Source: Flavobacteriales bacterium
GTDB lineage: Bacteria; Bacteroidota; Bacteroidia; Flavobacteriales_D; Crocinitomicaceae
DNA: 64,000 nt
Assembly (NCBI GenBank): GCA_015665275.1
Contig: JADFAL010000001.1
Location: forward strand, 35,697 to 99,696
Reading direction: 5' to 3'
Within the stretch, counting starts at the first letter, position 1. The number at the start of each line of letters is the position of its first letter. A program made the translations under genes and the position numbers. The notes under the pieces are model-generated. The model was given only the letters and a program-made list of their open reading frames with translations, searched no databases and was not told the DNA's origin. Below are positions 59,397 to 64,000 of the stretch, piece by piece.

Positions 59397-59501
59397 TGCC
59401 CAATTATAGGGGTGTGGAAATAGAATTCGGTTGAAAATTGAACAGATTTTGATTGAATTACAGAAATATTACTCTCAAGGTTTAACTAAATTAATCGATC
59501 T

Positions 59502-60143
59502 ATGAATCATGTTTTTCTTCTTGTTGGAATGCTTTCCATGACTTTCGTTTCATGTGAATCGGACCAAAGAACTGAGAATCCCACGGGCAAATTAGACGAA
59601 GGAAGTTCATCGGAATCGAATGAAGAAACAATATTGGAAGAACCCGGTTCGAACCTTGAAACATTCGAAATAGAACGAATTGAGAAAGAAGACCCCAGTA
59701 CGACGGTTAATCCTCCTCAACAACAAGCAAAAGACCCCAATTCGAACCTTCGCAGCACTCCCGCAACGCCTAATTCTGGAATTTCAACAATGGATACACA
59801 GGGTGGAACAGAAGTTATAAACCCATTTGCAGGAGGCTTCGAAGGTGGAGAAGGAGGTGGGAGTACACCCGGACCAATTTATGGCAGTGGGAGAGCAGTT
59901 CTTTACCACGTCAATTCTGATGACATACAATTGGACTATGACGTGAAATTTTACTTCAAGCTTGCCATAAATGCCGAAGGGTATGTAGTGGATATTTTGA
60001 ATATCAAGTCTAAGACAACTACTGTAGATGAAGCGACAATTCGTAGGGTCGCCTCGCTCGTAAAAAGTCAGGTTCGTTATTCTAAACTGCCAGGTGCCGC
60101 AATTCAAACATTGCAATATGTGGTGAATTATAAGGCGGTGTAG
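59502..60143 (+). CDS. Lipoprotein with C-terminal TonB-C-like domain (paralog 1)
   Basis: 213 residues. Signal peptide with lipobox FVSC at about residue 18, then an acidic, Ser/Glu/Pro-rich linker. Next comes NPFAGGFEGGEGGGSTPG and a compact domain of about 75 residues (DYDVKFYFKLAINAEGYVVDILNIKSKTTTVDEATIRRVA to TLQYVVNYKAV). The end and Gly-rich linker are those of AgmX/TonB-type energy transducers of Flavobacteriales, whose usual form has an N-terminal helix. Here that helix is replaced by a lipid anchor, so it cannot be driven by ExbB/ExbD in the standard way. Paralog of 61331-62236. Confidence 0.65.
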   Translation: MNHVFLLVGMLSMTFVSCESDQRTENPTGKLDEGSSSESNEETILEEPGSNLETFEIERIEKEDPSTTVNPPQQQAKDPNSNLRSTPATPNSGISTMDTQGGTEVINPFAGGFEGGEGGGSTPGPIYGSGRAVLYHVNSDDIQLDYDVKFYFKLAINAEGYVVDILNIKSKTTTVDEATIRRVASLVKSQVRYSKLPGAAIQTLQYVVNYKAV

Positions 60144-60161
60144 GATGAAAAGGGCTTATTA

Positions 60162-60920
60162 TTAACCAACATCTATTGAGTACTCGTTTTCATTGAGATA
60201 CGTAGAGCGCGTAATTTGTGACCTTTTAAATCCATATTCGCTTACCAATCGTTGTTTGTGCTTCTGAAAAGTTTCATAATCCATCTGTGGATCAAAGCGA
60301 ACAGAGGAAATGAATTTTCTGGGATCGATCCTCAGCCTCTTTATTTTTTGGAGCCCTTCGGAAGAATCGGTATCAATGTTGATCAATCGTACCTCCTGTT
60401 CGTAAGCGTAGTTTTTTCTCTTTACGAGTAGGGTTTTTGCGTGTTCTATGTTCGGTTCGGTTTTCTTGAGTATATCTTTAACTACAGGTTTCTTTGCATA
60501 ATTGTCTAATCGCGTTTTACTCATGTAGTCCACCAGTCCGAAAGAGAACAGTCCATCGTTCGCTTGAGAAAGTTGTTGCAAGCGATCTAGATGTGTAGTG
60601 ATTCGAACACCCATGTGTCGCTTAACAATACCTTGATCGTTGGCTTTGGTAGTAAAGATTTGCCACAAAGCATATGAATCACCATCCATACTCCAACATT
60701 GCGCAAACATTCGATTTTGTATAGGATTGATGAACGCTTTTCCATTCTTAGTAATCTTTGCATTGAAAATGATGTTCTCCAATGGGTCTTCCCACAAGGA
60801 TGGATTAACGAAAACCAATTCCTGATTATCCAGAATTCCGTAAAAACGATCAAGTAATTCTACTCGATAGAGGTAGGGTTGATTTTTGAGGTGGTTGGGG
60901 ATAGAGGTAAGGGGCTGCAT
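60162..60920 (-). CDS. DUF2971 domain protein
   Basis: 252 residues, cytoplasmic. The family pattern is LYRVELLDRFYGILDNQELVFVNPSLWEDPLEN, FAQCWSMDGDSYALWQIFTTK, GVRITTHLD and YEQEVRLI (the conserved Glu-Arg pair). The LRIDPRKFISSVRFDP end segment is also family-like. DUF2971 proteins are usually found in accessory regions, and several are neighbours of defence or mobile genes (general recollection). No catalytic function is established to my knowledge. Here it is on the minus strand between the two TonB-C-like lipoproteins. Confidence 0.8.
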   Translation of the reverse strand: MQPLTSIPNHLKNQPYLYRVELLDRFYGILDNQELVFVNPSLWEDPLENIIFNAKITKNGKAFINPIQNRMFAQCWSMDGDSYALWQIFTTKANDQGIVKRHMGVRITTHLDRLQQLSQANDGLFSFGLVDYMSKTRLDNYAKKPVVKDILKKTEPNIEHAKTLLVKRKNYAYEQEVRLINIDTDSSEGLQKIKRLRIDPRKFISSVRFDPQMDYETFQKHKQRLVSEYGFKRSQITRSTYLNENEYSIDVG

Positions 60921-60957
60921 GAAATTATCTAAATGAATTCTCTGTAATTAAGTTGAC

Positions 60958-61241
60958 CTATTCGAAGTTCTTTTCGTCTATTTTGTTTCCATCAGACTTT
61001 GCTTGCTCCCAAACATCTTTTAGAACATCTCCAGCAAGGTCCTCTACGGCCTGAGCAGAGTCGTAAAAAACGTCGCCATCCGTAATTTTATCGTAATCAT
61101 TGATTGCAACCTCGAGAAAGTTATCCATTGCTTTGCCTAACGATTCGTGCAAGTCTTCTTTTCGATTCAAGAATAATTTAATTTCTGTCGCAACGGCTCT
61201 GACCCTTCCTGGAGCCGAACAAGTTTCTCTAGGAGTTTCAT
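60958..61241 (-). pseudogene. Small acidic protein gene, probably frameshifted by one base
   Basis: The minus strand from the ATG at 61241 gives MKLLEKLVRLQEGSEPLRQK. One frame over, it continues with IKLFLNRKEDLHESLGKAMD, then DVFYDSAQAVEDLAGDVLKD to the stop at 60958. Adding one A to the AAA run at 61182-61184 joins them into a natural 95-residue helical protein. As given, the first part stops after NYS and the rest could start only at a TTG (61170, 70 residues). Unknown family. Either a genuine frameshift or a homopolymer sequence error. Confidence 0.6.
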
Positions 61242-61330
61242 TTCGTGTCCTTTATCCAATCTCAAAATAGGGCAGGAGTGATATTGGCATTTGTTCATTA
61301 TATTGGACTTGTGCATATTAATTGTTCAAT

Positions 61331-62236
61331 ATGAGATATACATTCCTTTCTTTCTTGATGTTTGTTGTACTTCTTAGTTCTTGTCAAACCAATGGCGATA
61401 AAGAAAAAGGCGGAGATGTTCCAAAAGAAGTGACTTCCCTTCGAGGTACGTACATAAGAGTAGATGATAATGGCAGAGCCGGTGCAGAGAAGTTCATAAC
61501 CATTATACGTGAAATCGAATTTAAAGGAGAACATTGTCATTTTAAATATTTAGGCACTCCAATGAGCGGAAAGTTTGAGATTGATGAGAACTATGTCTAT
61601 ATCACAACTGGAGGCGAACTAGGAATGATGTCGATGGAAATTATTGACAAAAATCACATAGAGGGAGAAGGGTATATTCATGGCGTATTCAAATTTGAAG
61701 GAACATTTGATTTGGAACCTACCAACAAGAAAAGTACATCATCGAAAAGGAAGTCCAGTTCTGATAACGCTTCGAACAACCCGTTTGAAAAGAGCCCGTT
61801 ACGAACTATTGAGTCTTATGAACCATCAGTAAATGACACCCGACCTTCTTCGGATTATGGTGAAACTAGCTCGACCGAGTATTCTGACAATCCATTTGCT
61901 GGTGGTTCTGTAGAGGGAGGATTCGGTAATGATGGTTCTGGAAGTGGGGGGCAAGGCAACGGTGTTGGGGGTGATTATGGAAGTAGGAAAATTGTTCGAA
62001 CACCAGATCTGTCTAATATTAGAAGTGATATTGACGCACAGATAGAACTAATGCTTACAATAGATTCAAAGGGAATCGCTGTGGATGTTAGAAATGTAGC
62101 GTCGAGAACAACAACCAGTGATCAGCTATTGATAAACAAAGTTATAATGGAAGTTAAGGATCAGATTCGCTATGATAAATCACCTGAAGCGGCGTTGACA
62201 ACATTGCGATATACCGTGAAATTGAGAGCAAAGTAA
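61331..62236 (+). CDS. Lipoprotein with C-terminal TonB-C-like domain (paralog 2)
   Basis: 301 residues from the ATG at 61331 (MRYTFLSFLMFVV); a TTG at 61322 is less likely. Lipobox LLSSC. Residues 30-125 are a lipocalin-like or META-like strand domain (TSLRGTYIRVDDNGRAGAEKF, CHFKYLGTPMSGKFEIDENY). A Ser-rich linker and SDNPFAGGSVEGGFGNDGSG follow. The last 75 residues (IDAQIELMLTIDSKGIAVDV to YTVKLRAK) are a TonB-C-like domain paralogous to that of 59502-60143. It carries an extra middle domain relative to paralog 1. It is predicted to be lipid-anchored in the periplasm. Confidence 0.68.
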   Translation: MRYTFLSFLMFVVLLSSCQTNGDKEKGGDVPKEVTSLRGTYIRVDDNGRAGAEKFITIIREIEFKGEHCHFKYLGTPMSGKFEIDENYVYITTGGELGMMSMEIIDKNHIEGEGYIHGVFKFEGTFDLEPTNKKSTSSKRKSSSDNASNNPFEKSPLRTIESYEPSVNDTRPSSDYGETSSTEYSDNPFAGGSVEGGFGNDGSGSGGQGNGVGGDYGSRKIVRTPDLSNIRSDIDAQIELMLTIDSKGIAVDVRNVASRTTTSDQLLINKVIMEVKDQIRYDKSPEAALTTLRYTVKLRAK

Positions 62237-62310
62237 TGATGACTTAAATTAGCAGGCTTCCTATTTTGATCCATTTGCTTTTTGCTGGGGAAATGATGAA
62301 ATTGTAATCG

Positions 62311-62604
62311 ATGACAGAAGAACAGCAATTGAAGGTCAAGGAATTACTTGAGAAGTATAATGATATCCTTCTGGTGTCAATGCGTCTTGCTGTGGCAGAA
62401 GATTTTGTAAACCTGATCATTCAAAATAAAGACGACACCGACTTTTCTCTTTCCAATTTACTAGAAGATAAACAGGCACTTTCTGATTACATAATGCGCG
62501 AGTTTTTAAAACAGAACAGCTCTTCGGTTATTGGTGAGTTATCCAAAATGGAAGAGCAGAAATTATCGATTCAGAAACAGACGCGTTTGAAGTTTAAATC
62601 TTAA
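62311..62604 (+). CDS. Small hypothetical protein
   Basis: 97 residues, almost all helical: EEQQLKVKELLEKYNDILLVSMRLAVAEDFVNLI, then SNLLEDKQALSDYIMREFLK, and a Gln/Lys-rich tail. No signal peptide. No family recognised. It starts 30 bases before the GIY-YIG gene's promoter region ends, and its upstream bases (62271-62310) are closely similar to those before the small ORF at 63843. It may be a partner of the GIY-YIG protein. Confidence 0.6.
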   Translation: MTEEQQLKVKELLEKYNDILLVSMRLAVAEDFVNLIIQNKDDTDFSLSNLLEDKQALSDYIMREFLKQNSSSVIGELSKMEEQKLSIQKQTRLKFKS

Positions 62605-62616
62605 ATAGATTACGAT

Positions 62617-62624
62617 TAGGTTTG
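62617..62624 (+). promoter_or_regulatory. Bacteroidota -7 promoter box of the GIY-YIG gene
   Basis: TAGGTTTG is a perfect TAnnTTTG match, 15 bases before the ATG at 62639. A TTTA 20 bases upstream (62593-62596) is close to the -33 TTTG. The gene can thus be expressed without the small gene before it. Confidence 0.5.
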
Positions 62625-62638
62625 TTAAGTTCGCGAAC

Positions 62639-63700
62639 ATGGCAAAAATTAAACTAACTCCAGGCCAACTTTATTTTTTAAGAGAACGAGACTTTCTGAC
62701 AGGAGAGATTTCTCGATATGTCAAAATAGGGTTGGTGCGTGATGCGAAAGAGACCGCAAAGCGAATTGCAGAGCATCAAACAGGAAACCCACGTAAGATA
62801 TACGACTATCGTTCGCTGAGTTCTCCTTTCGTTGAACATGTGGAAACACTTATGCATTATTGGTTTGCTCCAAAGTGGATCACGGGAGAGTGGTTCAATA
62901 TGAATGAAGATGAAATAGATGCGGCTATTGCAATCGCAGAGGAAATCATTCAGGAACAACAAGAAAGCAAAGTCACCCTTGAGAGAAGTTATGAATTGGG
63001 ATTGATGGAATCCACCGGCGAAACAATAGAAGCATCGGAAGACGCTCAGAAGGTGTGGGAAGAGTTGACCCAAGTAAAAGTGGAGATGGACGTCTTAGCT
63101 GCGCGAAAGAAGATAATTGATCACGAGCTACGCAAGGCATCAGGAAACGCCGGTGGCATTGCAGGGGTGTTAAGTGTATCTTTCATAGAAGGGGGCATAC
63201 GATTTGATGATAAATTACTCTTGGAAGATCATCCAGAGCTTCACGAAGAGTATTGTACCAAGGAAACGTCCTCAGTAACTGGTCCATTTACCGTAAAAGG
63301 GAAAAAAACGCTCAAGAAAGAGAATCCTGAACTCAACAATGAAGCGAAGTCATTGGAAAAGATAGATCTGGATGTTTCGGATATTGACTTTGAGAAATCG
63401 GTCGAACCTACTGAACAAATCAAAGCCCTTCATGCAGACTATATCAATATCCAAAGAGAGACTTATATCAAAGATTGGCATTATGCTCGCCTGGAAGCTC
63501 AACTAAAGATGCTAACCGGAGATTCGGATGGAATCGATGGGCTTTGTGGGTGGAAACGAGAATTGAAGCATAAAGCCTCGTTCGACAAAAAGCGATTTGA
63601 GGAAGATCATCCAGAATTAGTCGAAAAGTACAGTAGAAAGTCGCCGGATAGTTTTGCGGTCAAGGTGTTCAGTTGGCGGAATTATTCAATTCCTGAATAA
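62639..63700 (+). CDS. GIY-YIG-like (T5orf172/Mug113) nuclease-like protein with duplicated YqaJ-type modules
   Basis: 353 residues. Residues 8-90 resemble the T5orf172 GIY-YIG family: QLYFLRERD.., YVKIGLVRDAKETAKRIAEHQTG, FVEHVETLMHYWFAP and GEWFNM (the Glu corresponding to the metal ligand). A long helix follows. Two copies of a 75-residue module come next (about 150-222 and 265-343), each with a helix, GD/GNA.GIAG- or GDSDGIDG-type turn and FD.K...EDHPEL.E.Y. This is the pattern seen at the C-terminus of YqaJ-type phage recombinases (recollection). Predicted nucleic-acid-acting, perhaps defence- or phage-related. Confidence 0.6.
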   Translation: MAKIKLTPGQLYFLRERDFLTGEISRYVKIGLVRDAKETAKRIAEHQTGNPRKIYDYRSLSSPFVEHVETLMHYWFAPKWITGEWFNMNEDEIDAAIAIAEEIIQEQQESKVTLERSYELGLMESTGETIEASEDAQKVWEELTQVKVEMDVLAARKKIIDHELRKASGNAGGIAGVLSVSFIEGGIRFDDKLLLEDHPELHEEYCTKETSSVTGPFTVKGKKTLKKENPELNNEAKSLEKIDLDVSDIDFEKSVEPTEQIKALHADYINIQRETYIKDWHYARLEAQLKMLTGDSDGIDGLCGWKRELKHKASFDKKRFEEDHPELVEKYSRKSPDSFAVKVFSWRNYSIPE

Positions 63701-64000
63701 CGCTAATTCCCAACACAGAACCATCCTATTCGAGTATTGCAATCGAATAGTACAGGACCAAACAAAGATTCCAGTGAACTTCCAGCATTTCACTAAGCTC
63801 CCCCATTTGCTTTTTGTATTGGAAATCCTGACATTGTGATAGATGCATTTACCTAGAGACGAAAAAGTTGATGTAGGACGATTGATCGAGTTCAATGTAG
63901 GTCTTCAGCGATATTTGAACTTTTTGGCTTAAAAAATAAGATAGAGTTCTGTCTAATTTAGGTTAAAATTCTGATACTGCTTTTTTCTTGCTTTTAAAGT
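63701..64000 (+). other. Gene-free stretch with repeat of an upstream region and a small ORF
   Basis: No full gene is seen. Bases 63808-63845 (CCATTTGCTTTTTG then GGAAAT..TGA.ATTGT.AT.GATG) are about 80 percent identical to 62271-62313 before the 97-residue gene. A 29-codon ORF (63843-63932, MHLPRDEKVDVGRLIEFNVG start) follows directly, so this may be a truncated copy of a linked gene. The remaining 68 bases hold AT-rich sequence only. Confidence 0.45.
63843..63932 (+). CDS. Putative 29-residue protein (possible gene remnant)
   Basis: A short ORF from ATG to TAA with normal-looking composition (MHLPRDEKVDVGRLIEFNVG ... NFLA). It starts at the same position relative to the duplicated upstream region as the gene at 62311. 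It could be a remnant of a paralog or a genuine small protein. Confidence 0.3.
   Translation: MHLPRDEKVDVGRLIEFNVGLQRYLNFLA

Overview
The window reads as chromosomal DNA from a member of the Bacteroidota, most likely order Flavobacteriales (a Crocinitomicaceae/Cryomorphaceae-like marine or freshwater lineage is my guess, by inference). The evidence is several large secreted proteins ending in type A or type B sorting domains of the type IX secretion system (T9SS), many short lipoproteins, signal peptides cleaved just before Gln, almost no strong Shine-Dalgarno sequences, and a few TAnnTTTG promoter boxes typical of the phylum. I found no rRNA, tRNA, CRISPR array, IS transposase or prophage structural module.

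Layout. 1-7.5 kb: end of a secreted subtilase, small lipoproteins, the NAD(P)HX repair enzyme Nnr, a broken J-domain gene, pheS, a YtxJ-like thiol protein, a membrane-anchored glutaminyl cyclase and a broken monooxygenase-like gene. 7.5-16.3 kb: a seven-gene minus-strand operon for a nonulosonic (sialic-like) acid glycan. It has two GT2-type genes (one fused to a CMP-sugar synthetase-like domain), NeuB-like and SpsF-like genes, two hexapeptide acyltransferases and a GT42/DUF115-like candidate sialyltransferase. A pair of paralogous FG-GAP/VCBS T9SS proteins bracket the operon. 16.3-30.7 kb: a TIGR03032 protein, FtsE, a large TPR protein coupled to an outer-membrane barrel, a sortilin/BNR-type T9SS protein, an LRR protein, LspA and a DksA/TraR-like protein. 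30.7-42.5 kb: mainly housekeeping (PurQ, PurD, a CNNM/CorC protein, a LysR regulator, CutA-like, DUF6671, TsaC/Sua5, a hexitol phosphatase-like HAD, bestrophin). 42.7-59.2 kb: a polytopic membrane protein, three giant T9SS substrates (trypsin-like, SBBP/PKD, subtilase), an NNPGN lysozyme-like protein, and a Dyp peroxidase next to a deletion- or inversion-like junction. 59.5-64 kb: two TonB-C-like lipoproteins around a DUF2971 gene, small proteins, and a GIY-YIG protein with a duplicated YqaJ-like module.

The strongest unusual signals are these: (1) the glycan operon with its GT2-cytidylyltransferase fusion, bracketed by VCBS paralogs that carry a conserved basic region before the signal peptide; (2) five disrupted loci (frameshifts at about 3.55 and 61.18 kb, in-frame stops at 7.405, 45.275 and 45.296 kb, and a head-to-head pair of 5'-truncated genes meeting at a small palindrome near 53.31 kb), which are either real decay or assembly errors; (3) the GIY-YIG/YqaJ-module protein, with a partly duplicated upstream region; (4) two very short minus-strand units ending in strong terminators.
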